In this document: one piece after another, positions 13,248-23,101 of the stretch
How positions within the stretch are numbered: the first letter of the stretch is position 1
Layout: each line of letters begins with the position of its first letter
Assembly (NCBI GenBank): GCA_029449245.1
Contig: JANATF010000012.1
Location: 1,612,001 to 1,676,000, forward strand
Origin: Mortierella alpina
Taxonomy: Eukaryota > Mortierellomycota > Mortierellomycetes > Mortierellales > Mortierellaceae
DNA length: 64,000 bases
Reading direction: 5' to 3'
Translations under genes and position numbers: made by a program
The notes under the pieces: generated by a model
Databases searched by the model: none
Told to the model about the DNA's origin: nothing
Seen by the model: only the letters and a program-made list of their open reading frames with translations

Positions 13248-14103
13248 ATGGACTCGCTCAAGAACGCCGCCACCCAGTTCATCCTCACCCCCGAATACCA
13301 TGACCTGCTCTCCATCGTCAAGGGCTTCCGCAACGGTCTCGTCTACGGAGCAAAGATCCGATTCCCCCATGCCCTAGTCATGACCCTGCTCTTCCGCAGA
13401 TCCAAGTAAGCAAAGACAGCATAGGGATGCCTCTTGCAGCAGTGCCGATGCAGCTGTGGCAAAAAGAAAAAAAACACCGCGCTATTGCAATAGCCTGTCG
13501 CTGACTCTCTTTGCTGCTGCACTTGTATAGCTTCAAGGATATGGCACGCTTCGTCCTCAAGGCCACCAAACAGCATGCTCGCAACCTGGCATTCTTTGCC
13601 ACCATCTACAAGACCTTGCTGATTGTCCAAAGGAGAATGCACGGCAAGGAAAGACCCATGGATTCGTTCTTGGCAGGTCTCGTCGGCGGATACATGGTCT
13701 TTGGCGAGAACAACAACGTCAATCAACAGGTAAACCTTGCAGAGCTAAGCTATTCGGATCGGAAAAAAAATACACCCTGGACGTCTCCAAAGACGCTTGC
13801 TTGCAAACAAATTCCTGTGTCTAACAATTTCACTCGTTACTGCTGCTCTTGGCGTAGATTGTCCTGTACCTCTTCTCGCGCATCATGATGGGCTTGGCCA
13901 AGTTGCCAGTCAAGAAGAATGTCATGACAGAGCCCACCCAGACCTTCCCGATCTTTGCCTCGCTGGTTTGGGCCACGGTCATGTTCCTGTTCCAGAACGA
14001 GCGGGATGTGCTCCAGCCATCGCTACAGGCATCCATGCAGTACATCTACATCGACTCGAACCGATGGAACACCCTCAAGAACTTTTTGTGGCATAACAAG
14101 TAG
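13248..14103 (+). CDS. PXMP4: Peroxisomal membrane protein 4 (PXMP4/PMP24), Tim17-family fold
   Basis: Exons 13248-13405, 13531-13729 and 13858-14103, 200 aa against about 212 in animals. The protein has the family blocks RNGLVYGAKIRFPHALVM, FLAGLVGGYMVFG (glycine-rich membrane segment), VLYLFSRIMMGLAK and the C-terminal TFPIFASLVWATVMFLF with ASMQYIYIDS. Several membrane segments are visible. By family it is an integral peroxisomal membrane protein of unclear transport role. Junction peptides (RSNFKD and NQQIVL) are natural. The 415 bp downstream, up to the next gene, hold nothing I recognise. Confidence 0.93.
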
Positions 14104-14519
14104 AGAACAAAAAAAAATGAGGTCCGTCCTACCCCCACCTCCTTGCTAGATCTTGTGAACCGAACACCCGGCTCACTTTTTTGGATACCATGCTTCTTAT
14201 CGTAACACACATGCACAACACGCACACTCTCTTTCTTACAGCTCCACTCTTTCACCACGCTCTCCTACAGTCAAACTGCCGCTGTTGATCAGCTCTAGAC
14301 AAAGATATATATAATACATTCACGATCAAATGCGAGTCTTTTTGGAAGGGCAAATGGCGACCAGCGCCGATATTTATTTGATGTCTATAGTGTACATTCA
14401 CAGCAATGAGCGTGAGCTGAAGCCTGCTTCGGGAGATGCCAGAGAATTGACTTTTTCTAATGCAAGGTTGGGTTATGTGGGGTGGGTGGATGAGATGGAT
14501 CGATTGGGGATCATCGCAT
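14104..14519. other. Convergent 3' intergenic region
   Basis: 416 bp between the PXMP4 stop and the RlpA-like gene stop. No ORF or RNA signature; 3' UTRs of both genes are expected here. Confidence 0.6.
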
Positions 14520-14960
14520 TTAGATGAACTCCCACTTGAGGGCAAGGACACCCTTGTCGAGATCGCCGGAGAGCTCCTTGAAGGCAGCCTGGGACAGATC
14601 GAGAGCACCCGAGTCGCAGAACTGGCTGGGGCAGGTGTCGACAATCTTGAGGTTGACCGACTTGCCACCGTACTGGACACGGACCATCTTGCCGCACTTG
14701 GAGCCGGAGCCGTTGAGAGCACCCATCTGCTCCTCGTTCAAGGCAACGATCATGTCGGTCTGGCTAAACTTGATATCGCAGGAGCCAGTCTTGTCCGAGA
14801 ACCAGGTACCACGACCGCTGAAGGTCGAGCCGCCCGAGCCGCCGTTCTTGGCACGCTTGTTCAAGGCAGCGGCAGTGGTGGAGCGGGTGTTGGCAACGGG
14901 GGCGGCCATGACCATGGCGGCGAGAAGGGCAGCAAGGACGAGAATGTAGGACTTGAACAT
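14520..14960 (-). CDS. Secreted RlpA-like double-psi beta-barrel protein
   Basis: Single exon, 146 aa. Residues 1-19 are a clear signal peptide (MFKSYILVLAALLAAMVMAA), followed by a Thr/Ala-rich stretch ending in a KR site at 35-36 that fits Kex2 processing. The mature ~110 aa begin Gly/Ser-rich and contain GRGTWFSDKTGSCD, KCGKMVRVQYGGKSV and KIVDTCPSQFCDSGALDLS, the DPBB pattern with its Cys pairs and the conserved Asp before TCP. Proteins of this kind in fungi are barwin/expansin-like or cerato-platanin-like wall or effector-like proteins; no hydrolase domain is fused. Function here is not known. It is one of few intronless genes in the window. Confidence 0.9.
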   Translation of the reverse strand: MFKSYILVLAALLAAMVMAAPVANTRSTTAAALNKRAKNGGSGGSTFSGRGTWFSDKTGSCDIKFSQTDMIVALNEEQMGALNGSGSKCGKMVRVQYGGKSVNLKIVDTCPSQFCDSGALDLSQAAFKELSGDLDKGVLALKWEFI

Positions 14961-16696
14961 GGTGAATTAAGTGCTGGGAGTTTTTTTTTTTTTGGTAGGG
15001 AAAAGGTGTTGTATAGGTTGCTCTTGTGAGGCTGGATGAGAGTAGCTTGAGTAGAATGAAGAATCTTCTTCGTTCCTGCCAGACCAGCCATGCCTTTTAT
15101 AATTATTTTTTCCTCGGCTTATCTAACAGCACTGATCGGGGCCTCTGGACAGCAGCAAGGTTCTTGCAGAAGAACTGTTACAGTTACAGTAGATGAAGAC
15201 AAGAAAAAAAGGTTTGGTGTAGGGGCCTGCCACGAGAGAGCTGGGTTCCTGACTCCTCGCACAAGTCCGCTCTAGGTTGGCCGTCATATTTCCCGATCCT
15301 AGATATTCAGTCTGAGCTGGCGGTCTTGCCTTTGTTTGCTAGACTACAACACCGCATCAATCCGCAGACGTTGCTGTCTGACTTGGGCAGCAGTCATGAG
15401 ACCGATAAGCAGTGGGTGCCAAAATCTTACACAAGCATGCAGGGGGACACAGACCATCCATCCATTGCTCTTGCTCCGCAATGAGCCCGGGCACTGCAAG
15501 CCTCGGAGCTGTACTAACATCCAAGGACCCGCCAGAAGGGAATACTGTAGGGACCCCGACAAGAGCTCAAGTTTTGCCGTTGGATCCATGAAAGCAATCT
15601 TGTCAACAGGCAGCCTCACTGGTGTCCTCTTTTGTTTGGTGTGCGCGGGCGAGCAGGCAGTTGTTCAAACAAGGGGAGGACCCTCGTTCTCCTTGTTGCT
15701 GCTGTATTAAAAAATTAGGGTTAATGCGCTGCACTGTAGGGAAAGTGAGAGGCGACTCCAAGAGCGAGCGAAAAGAGATGATTTTTCCTGAACCTTCACG
15801 TATTGATCCGGTCAGCATGTGTGCAGCGTGGCGGTTTGCGGTCAAAGACGCACCAGCTCGTGTGAGCTGTGCCCAATTGAGACCCAGGACCAAGTCCCCG
15901 GCGCACTGATTCGGCCTCCAGCCCCGCCCAGGGGCAGGGGCAGTGGCCCATTTGGCCTCCAAAAACAGATTCGAAAAAGAGTTTTTTGTTTACTGTATTT
16001 TGGTTCAAGGTCATCAAAGACTGAGAAATACAGTGGGTGACAGCCTCGGCCAATAGGCTGGGTGTTCCCAGGTCCCGCATCGTAGCTGTTTCTTCTCCTC
16101 AAGCACCGCTAACGACCAGGGGCAGCGAGGCACCCTCCGAGCTGCTGTGTGGTGTGTACTGCACTGTACAGAGCGCCTAGAACTCTTGACTCGAACAGCC
16201 ACAGCTTTTATGGCGTACTATCGCATCAGTGTTCCCTGGACGTTTTTTTCTAGTCCCAGATCGTCTGTTTGCGCGTGGGAGAGAGCCTACGGATCTAGGT
16301 GCTCCAAGGCGATGCAAACCATGATTCGTAAGGGGCATGCGCTCAGATGAGGATTGCTCTCAGGAAAGCTGCGATGTAGTGGACGGACCACCATTGAATC
16401 AATTGCTCTACAACCAGTCGCAGATCAAACCTGAGAGCACAACACGTCGTGCTAGTGCGCACTCTATTCACAGGCCCGACGTTTGTGCGCAGAGGGCCTG
16501 ACATTGTGCTCATTAGTCGACGCATGGCACACTAGTTCATGGCTTGCCTTGCTCAACCGTCCACTGCAATGTGAACAATCTCAATACGCCAGTTCAACCA
16601 AACTCGATTGTCATAGCAGATTGCGCTGTGTGGATGTTGACAAGACCAATTGTATTGGTCTTTAGAAACACGTCTGCCGCAGCAGCAGAAAGGGGT
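14961..16696. other. 1.7-kb region with no recognisable gene
   Basis: Only short ORFs of unremarkable composition occur on both strands. I see no splice-linked family motifs, no tRNA A/B boxes, no repeats and no terminal inverted repeats. It holds the promoter of the secreted DPBB gene at its left end. A lineage-specific noncoding RNA or a decayed gene cannot be excluded by eye. Confidence 0.5.
15094..15101 (-). promoter_or_regulatory. TATA box (TATAAAAG) of the secreted DPBB gene
   Basis: On the minus strand TATAAAAG lies about 135 nt before the ATG at 14960. It is the best TATA match in the region and sits at a reasonable distance for a 5' UTR of about 100 nt. Confidence 0.55.
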
Positions 16697-18101
16697 CTAC
16701 TCTCGAACTTTCATTCCAGCGGCCGTGTAGATGGCATCAATGGCCATCATGTTGGCGATACTATCCTCGCCAGTTACCCACCCTGCAATGGACTCTGAAT
16801 CCTTGCCTCCGCTCTTGACTGCCTTGACAAAGGCTTCCAGCTGGTATCGATAGGTCATATATCCTTCGCCATACACCTTCTGCGTCGCACTCGTGCCGGT
16901 CGCCTTGTCCTTAATCGTAATGTAATGGTAAAGCTACAGCATGTCAAAACGGAAAAAGACAAGAAAGTCGTACTGTAAGCATTGCTTTTGTAGCACTTGC
17001 AATAGCAACATATTTTCAGGATTGTAGAAGCACTTACGCCAGCAAGGACAAAGGCGCCAAAGGTAAAGATCTTGTCGTCAGTTTCAGCAACGAACCTCGG
17101 GGGCAGCTCCTTGTATGTTTGAAGGGATAGCCAGGGGTTCGTCAGACTGGCAATGATCACTGCCTGTACACCATGGCTATGGCTGCCCTTCATGTTTAGA
17201 ACGGCATCCATTCGACCATCAATGGACTCTGAGATAATCTTGGGCTTGGCGTCTTTGACACTGTCGACCTCCAGGCCAGTGTAGTGGCGGACGGCATTGA
17301 CAGCATAGCATCCACAGTCCATCAGAGTACCACCTGCCAGCTTGTTGTTGAATCGAATGTCACTTGAAGGGAAGAGAGCAGGAAAAGACATAGTCGCTTG
17401 GACGGAAGTCAGAGGGTGTCCATCAGCTATATGCTCGTGAAGAAGCTGTCGGAAATGGATGGAGGCTGGGTGAAACCGGTAATGGAAGGCCTCGAGGAGG
17501 ATCAAGTTCTTTGCCTTGGCAAGGGCAAACAACTCCTTCGCCTGCGTGGCATTCGACGCCGCGGGCTTCTCCAGCAACACATGTTTCCCTGCCTCCAGAG
17601 CTTTCTTGGTCCACTCGTAATGGAGTCCATTTGGCAACGGGTTGTAAATGCAGTCAATAGCAGGATCGCTGACAAGTGCATCGTACGAAGCGTGAGTGTT
17701 GGGGATGCCGTGCTTGTCCGCAAATTCCTACAGCAGTCAAAGGCAAAAATGAGCTTGTCTGTCAATGTCTGGGTACTATCGCACATCACGACCACGTCGC
17801 CGGCCCCTACGTTACTCACCTTTGCCTTTGACTGATCACGAGCAGCCACCGAAGCAATGACGATAGAGCGCATTGACTTGGCAGGGTAGACAAGGACCTG
17901 GGGCGCAATGTTGGCAGCCCCCAGAATACCAATTCTAAGAGCGTCCTGAGAATACAATACCAGTTAAGACACCATACAGCTGTGCGAGCTCAAACGACTG
18001 CCAAGGACTGCGTAAGAGCTTACAGGGTCTTTAGACACTGAGGTCGTTGGAGAGGCTAGTCTGCGTCGTGCAAAGAAGCCCGGGGATGACTGTACGGACA
18101 T
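16697..18101 (-). CDS. Gfo/Idh/MocA-family NAD(P)-dependent oxidoreductase (dihydrodiol/xylose dehydrogenase type)
   Basis: Exons 18101-18024, 17945-17820, 17727-17038 and 16933-16697, 376 aa, all phase 0. The Rossmann start is RIGILGAANIAPQ. The family motif EKP occurs in VLLEKPAASNATQAKEL, and the AFHYRFHPA block and GGTLMDCGCYAVNAVRHYTG follow in the C-terminal half. Closest known types are trans-1,2-dihydrobenzene-1,2-diol dehydrogenase and fungal D-xylose 1-dehydrogenase; sequence alone does not decide the substrate. The first exon adds about 26 residues (MSVQSSPGFFARRRLAS) that look basic and could be a weak mitochondrial signal, but evidence is thin. Confidence 0.9.
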
Positions 18102-18641
18102 GTTCGAGAAGCAATCGGGGGTAAATTGAAGAAGCAAAAGAGAGCGTGTGTGTTGGCTTGAAAACAAAAAAGAATAACAGCGGTTGGGTCATCCTTTTAT
18201 GCACAACGGACGTCATTGCATTCCGAATCATTCATGCGTTCATTGAGCGCAACGACCGCGACAAGTGCTCTCATCACGAACCTTGCTCACTCTTCAGTAA
18301 AATGTTGTTCGCAAAAACAGCTGCCATATCGGTATAGACATGGCGAGAAAAGTGATCGGTGGTTTTGGAAGGCAGGACGCGTGTCCTGGAGACGCGCACC
18401 CTTCTTTGGCGAAGGTGTACAACCCGTGGCGTTGCTCTCCGGAATTTTTTACCTTGTTACACCGATGGAATAGATCGTGCTGTAATCGCCTGCTAGGGCT
18501 CTGATGTATGAGCAAAGGCTGAGTGCTTCGGATGGTTCTCCGCAATGAACATCCAGAGCCGAAGAGATGCAGTGCAATAAAATATATGTATTGTTGTTGT
18601 ACTGTGGGGCTGTGTCTTTAAAGTCGCGTCCAAGTCATTTT
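18102..18641. other. Intergenic region between oxidoreductase start and HIS3 stop
   Basis: 540 bp. It includes the oxidoreductase promoter and HIS3 3' flank (an AATAAAAT-like run near 18575 lies on the plus strand). No gene is seen. Confidence 0.5.
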
Positions 18642-19560
18642 CTATAGAACTCCCTTGGTGCTGGGCACATCGTTTGTTCCTGTTCTCTCCACTGCATTCT
18701 TGAGCGCCACTGCCAAGGCCTTGAAGGCACTCTCGGCTCTACAAGTAACGTTGAATACAGTAAGCTCTCAAGTAGGTCTGTCAAAGCATATTAGCCATGA
18801 CTGATTGGTCCTCCACTTACCTGTGATGGTCGTTGAAGCCCTTGAGAACATCGACGTGAAGAGTGATTCCTCCTGCCTGCGCGAACGATTCGAGAACGTG
18901 AGGGATCATCTCGCACGAGAGGGTTCCAATCATCTCACGCTTGAGTCCAAGGTTGATGTCAGCAAAGGGCCGTCCAGAGATATCAACAACTGCTCTTGAC
19001 AGTGCCTAGATGTGACCATAGCGAGAGGCAAGCCAGATCAGCCGATGCTTGAAGAGAAGGGAGATGAGGGTTCATAATCTCTAGTCTGTGAATAGCTATT
19101 TGCTTACCTCGTCCAGGGGGCAATATGCTGATCCGAATCGCTTAATTCCTCGAGGCTCTCCGAGGGCTTGCTTGAAAGCCATACCAAGAGCAATAGCTGT
19201 ATCTTCAGCTGTGTGGTGGTCATCGATGTGCAGATCTCCCTTGCACTTCAAGGACAGGGACCAGCCCGAGTGCTTGGCAAGAGCATGGAACATCTAAAGG
19301 AGCCAAAGAGAGGGGGGAAAAAGGAAAAGAGGTCCGTGGTCAGAATCAAGAGATTCGAGAAAGAGAGAGGACGCCTGAAAGAAGGCAATGGGCATGGGGG
19401 GTGGGGGTGGGGGCACAGGGATGATCTTTACATGGTCCAAGAAGCCGATGCCCGAGTCGATCTCGATAGCCTGTGCGCCGGCGCAGTCCATTGTCAGGGT
19501 GATGTGAATGTCGGTCTCGTTGGTCTTGCGAGAGACGGTCGCCGTTCTGAGGGAGGCCAT
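18642..19560 (-). CDS. HIS3: Imidazoleglycerol-phosphate dehydratase
   Basis: Exons 19560-19432, 19293-19108, 19005-18821 and 18738-18642, 198 aa, the normal size. It catalyses dehydration of imidazole glycerol phosphate to imidazole acetol phosphate in histidine synthesis. Metal-binding motifs are visible: [15 protein letters not shown] at about 66-80 and the second set in [18 protein letters not shown]. The VDISGRPF and [11 protein letters not shown] blocks are intact. Exon junctions join GFLDH to MFHALAKHS and CPLDE to ALSRAVVDI without gaps. It is divergent from the BCL7-domain gene, sharing 284 bp of promoter. Confidence 0.97.
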
Positions 19561-19844
19561 GGCGGGGGGATATGAGCTGGATGCAGGGGGATCAGAGGGA
19601 CCAGAGGGTGGAATGGAGAGAAGGAGCGAAGGAGAGAGAGAGAGAGGGAGGATATGTCTGCTGCTGCATATCCGCCGAAGATCAAAAAAAAAAAAAGAGC
19701 TTGAGTCACCACCACCCACTCAACCCGCCCAGCAGCCCAATCTGCTCCTCCTCCTCCAGCTAGTCACGTGGTATACAGGGTGCAGCACCAAAATACGTGT
19801 TGAGGTGGCAGAGCCTTGCGAGCTGATTCATTCACTCCACCACC

Positions 19845-21111
19845 ATGACTTCAACTCGACCACGCGAGGGACGCGGCATCCGCCACACCGCAGGCGGCGA
19901 GCACGATCGCCTCAAGAGAGCCGTCCTCCAGCCCGTCCAGTGCTGGTAAGGCCACCCTCCACGCTGCATCCTCATTCCGCGGCCTGTTCACAGCACCATG
20001 ATCAGGACTCACCTTCATACCATCCCTAACATCAACCTCTGACCAATGTCTCCGTCCTGCTCATCAACGTTTCTTTTGAAAAACGCCCAGGGACAAGAAA
20101 TGGACTGAATCCAAGAACGGCAAGCAGTTGCTGGTGTACAAATGGGTGAAATGTAAGAGATCAACAAGAGGATCGCTGCTTGACGCTTCTTTTCAATACG
20201 AAACAACCGACTCACTCACACAAATCTGTTCTCCATGACATTAGCCCATCGCCAAGTTGAGCTGGACGACGACGACGATGAAGAAGAGATGGAGCAAGCC
20301 CCTGCTCCCCGCCAGACAGAAGAGGTGCGGAGGCCCTTACCAGAGAAGCATTGTTGCCACGAGTTCGACTTGTGAAAAAAAAAAAAAAAAGTCCTTGAAC
20401 TCACATTTCAATCTTGCCATGTTCTTTTGTTTTTCTCGCGTCTAGGAGGTCGGAACACCAGCCCCGGCACTACCAACACTCCAGGATGCAGACGACACCA
20501 CAGCATCGACACCTGCACAGACTGGAGAGGACGACGACGAAGACGAGGCCGATGTCGTGACAAAACCCAGCTCACATCCGCCCTCACACCCGGAACATGA
20601 AAAGAGAGCTATGACCTCTAGTCGCCCAGAGAGTGCCACACAAAAGCTCATCCGAGAAGAGTCCAAAGGCCCTAGGAGCAGTCGCGACGGAGACGACGAC
20701 GAGGATGACTCAGAGTCGAACCGACCTCTAGTCTTTACGCCATCGCTGGAAACCCCTATCGAAACTCAGGCCAATACGCCTCAGGACTTTGAAAGCATGT
20801 CCCCAGCGCCCGTGGAGAGTGACAACGACCTGAAGCGCGAGGTAGCAGTGGATATGGTCGTCAAGGGTTTGGACGAGGGACAAGCAGAGATGGAGGAAGC
20901 CATGGAGGAGGTGGTCGTCAAGGAGAAGGAGCACTCTCATCCCATCGCCGCGGACAATGATGACCCACAGCTCGACGTCTCACACGGCATGGATATCGAA
21001 AGCGCACATTCGAAAGTAGTAGTAGCAGCATCATTATCCGGAGCAGCCTTGACTGAGCTGGCCAAGGACATCGCCACCGATGGCAGCATGGACATTGACC
21101 CGTCAGCATAA
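19845..21111 (+). CDS. BCL7 N-terminal-domain protein (candidate SWI/SNF accessory subunit)
   Basis: Exons 19845-19945, 20091-20152, 20245-20324 and 20446-21111, 302 aa. Residues about 20-54, built from exons 1-3, carry the BCL7 signature: DRLKRAV, then W-DKKWTE, then LLVYKWVK. In animals this domain marks BCL7A/B/C, subunits of BAF (SWI/SNF) complexes. The rest is acidic and disordered, with Asp/Glu runs (DDDDDEEEM, DDDEDE) and a Pro/Ser/Thr-rich tail, as in animal BCL7 proteins. Only the short N-terminal domain supports the call. Intron 3 contains an A16 run. I infer a nuclear chromatin role. Confidence 0.75.
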
Positions 21112-21215
21112 TACACGTTCAGTTTATCCTCGCCTGCTTTCAATAAACTATCACCAGAACGACGATGATATATTTGATACAACTTGTCTGCCCTCGCTAA
21201 GGAATCACCATGGGG

Positions 21216-22712
21216 CTACTTAACAGGAGATGGTGTTGTATTTGGCTTTCGCAGCAAAGATGACAGTTTCCAGAGTCCAGTCGCAATGGGCAAGCTCCAG
21301 CTAGACTCTACAATCCCAACCCACTGTGTTTGTGGATTTTGTCCTGGGGCATGCAAATCCAAAGGCCGACTTAAACAAGCACGCTGGATAGCCAAGAGGC
21401 CCTCTGGGTGGTTGCTGAAAAGCTGGTTCATGTCGTACAGCGGCACTGTCGCTGTTGCTTTTTTGCCTCCGCGGACTGAAACTGTCTTGGGACAGTGCTC
21501 TGAATAACTCTCAAAGGTAGGGAGATCCGGGCGAGTGATGTCGATGTCGACCTTTAAAGTCGGGTCTAAAGGTGCGGGATCTCCGTCAGCATGCTTGAAG
21601 GGCAACAGACCGTTTTGAAAGAACAGGACACATAGTGGTGGCCTGTGCGTGGGTCCTTCCAGCAATATTGTCTCTGTCGCATCCCGAGAAGCGCCAGTGT
21701 GTGTTCCGGATTCCGCTGCTGGTATCAGAGTGACCAATGGCATCCGACGCCGCGGTGAGAGTTTGGACAGATTGTGAAACTCGTGGGCTACGCGGATGGT
21801 CCACTGTGCGTACACTAGTTGCACAATATCTGGTCGCATATAGGCAGACGAAGCTATGATCTTGTATTTCCCTGTAATGCAGTACCATGGTTAAACACCG
21901 ATGCGATTAAGACATCCGTGGGTGTGACCAGTGCTGCCACCCCTGTTACCTTCTTTGACCATGCTCTCCATGACTTTGCATCCTGAAAACACCCACTTGC
22001 CCATCCCGTGGCGATCCTGTGTGCGTCGAGAGGCGTGCAGCAACAAACTCTTTGGTATAATTTGCTCAGGAACAATCCACGAGCGATCTTTTGGCGAGTC
22101 CGCAGCTGCTTGTATAAGCTTCGTCATAAAAGCTATGCCATCGTACCCCAAGAAAAGTCAGCCATGGGCAATGTCTACTTTATAGTCAGAAAGAGTCAAG
22201 TTGGAAGGCATGCTTACCATTAGGCAAGGACTTTCTCGTGTATAAGCATTGTCGTACCGGCGTCGCCAAAATGGCCGCTAGTACAAGAACAGTGGCCAGC
22301 AGTCAGACTCTCGTCGTCAGATGAGCGTACACGAAATACGATATGCACCGCCATAATTCATACCATATGGATTGTTGGCGATCTGTCGTTCGAACGCAGT
22401 CGCGTTGCCTGGAAGGTTTCGTGAAGGGCTTGATCTTTTTGAAGGGGGCCTACGAGGGGCGTCCAGCAAGAACGACCTCGTGCGAATAGGGTCGGAGACT
22501 CTTTGGTGATCCGCCTTTGCTGTTTTGTCTTCTGAACATACATTCAATATCGTGCTAGGTGGTGCAACTCCTGCATTCAGCTGAGAGGGTCTATCGTGTG
22601 GTTTTGCAGTAGTCAAAGTTCTCAAGAAGGCTCTGAAGGAAGTCCGTCGAGAACAGTGGCGAGATCCACCTGGTGCCCAAGCGGCAGTTTCTGAGAGCGA
22701 ATGCCGAAGCAT
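21216..22712 (-). CDS. Unrecognised protein with mitochondrial-type presequence
   Basis: Exons 22712-22364, 22277-22218, 22132-21950 and 21871-21216, 415 aa; all introns phase 1. I do not recognise the family. The first ~110 residues are Arg/Ser/Thr-rich with few acids (MLRHSLSETAAW, CSRRTSFRAFLRTL), a strong mitochondrial-type leader. The core starts FERQIANNPYAAILATPVRQ, continues KDRSWIVPEQIIPKSLLLHA and GKYKIIASSAYMRPDIVQLV, and looks conserved rather than random. The tail includes GIVESSWSLPIATGLWKLS. No catalytic motif is apparent. The start at 22712 is chosen for the leader; the frame is open far upstream by chance. Confidence 0.75.
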
Positions 22713-22815
22713 GAAAGACTTTGCGTTGCTGGGAGATCTCTGTACAGCGTGTGCGCCCGTGCCTCTATCTAGTGCCGTGGTGTTGCAGCGGAAAGGAGGA
22801 AAGAAAGAGCTGACA

Positions 22816-23101
22816 ATGGCCGCTGTTCGACAGAGGTTGATAACATCGAGCGGGTGATTTGAGATACAAGCCACCCACTCCTTTTCCAAGCGAGGCGCAA
22901 TGCAGTGAATGCTCAACTTCCTTCGTTTATTGTAGTGGCAGTAGAGGGGGCTTCGGGAGGGAGGGATGCGAGGGTAAACAGCACGAGAAAGTGCAGCCTT
23001 TGCCGTCAGAGTGGGACGAGAAAGGTCGGCCAGTCCCTCATGCTGAAGATGCGTATGTGTTCGACGATATGCCGTATCCTCATGACCGGATCGCAATTTA
23101 G
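22816..23101 (+). CDS. Putative small spliced gene (about 58-71 aa), unknown
   Basis: A plus-strand frame ending at 23101 has protein-like sequence (PSEWDEKGRPVPHAEDAY and VFDDMPYPHDRI) but no in-frame ATG. An upstream ATG at 22816 (ACAATGG context) opens MAAVRQ and reaches AG|GTTGAT at 22836. Splicing to any of three AG sites (22905, just before 22933 or just before 22942) keeps the same phase and joins the two parts. With the first, exons are 22816-22835 and 22906-23101, 71 aa. The gene would start 103 bp from the divergent neighbour, and its stop would overlap that of the ariadne gene. The GTTGAT donor is weak, so the model is tentative. Family unknown. Confidence 0.4.

Noticed and set aside
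15336-15710. 124-codon ORF in the gene-free region
   Set aside because: No family features, poor composition and no splice context.
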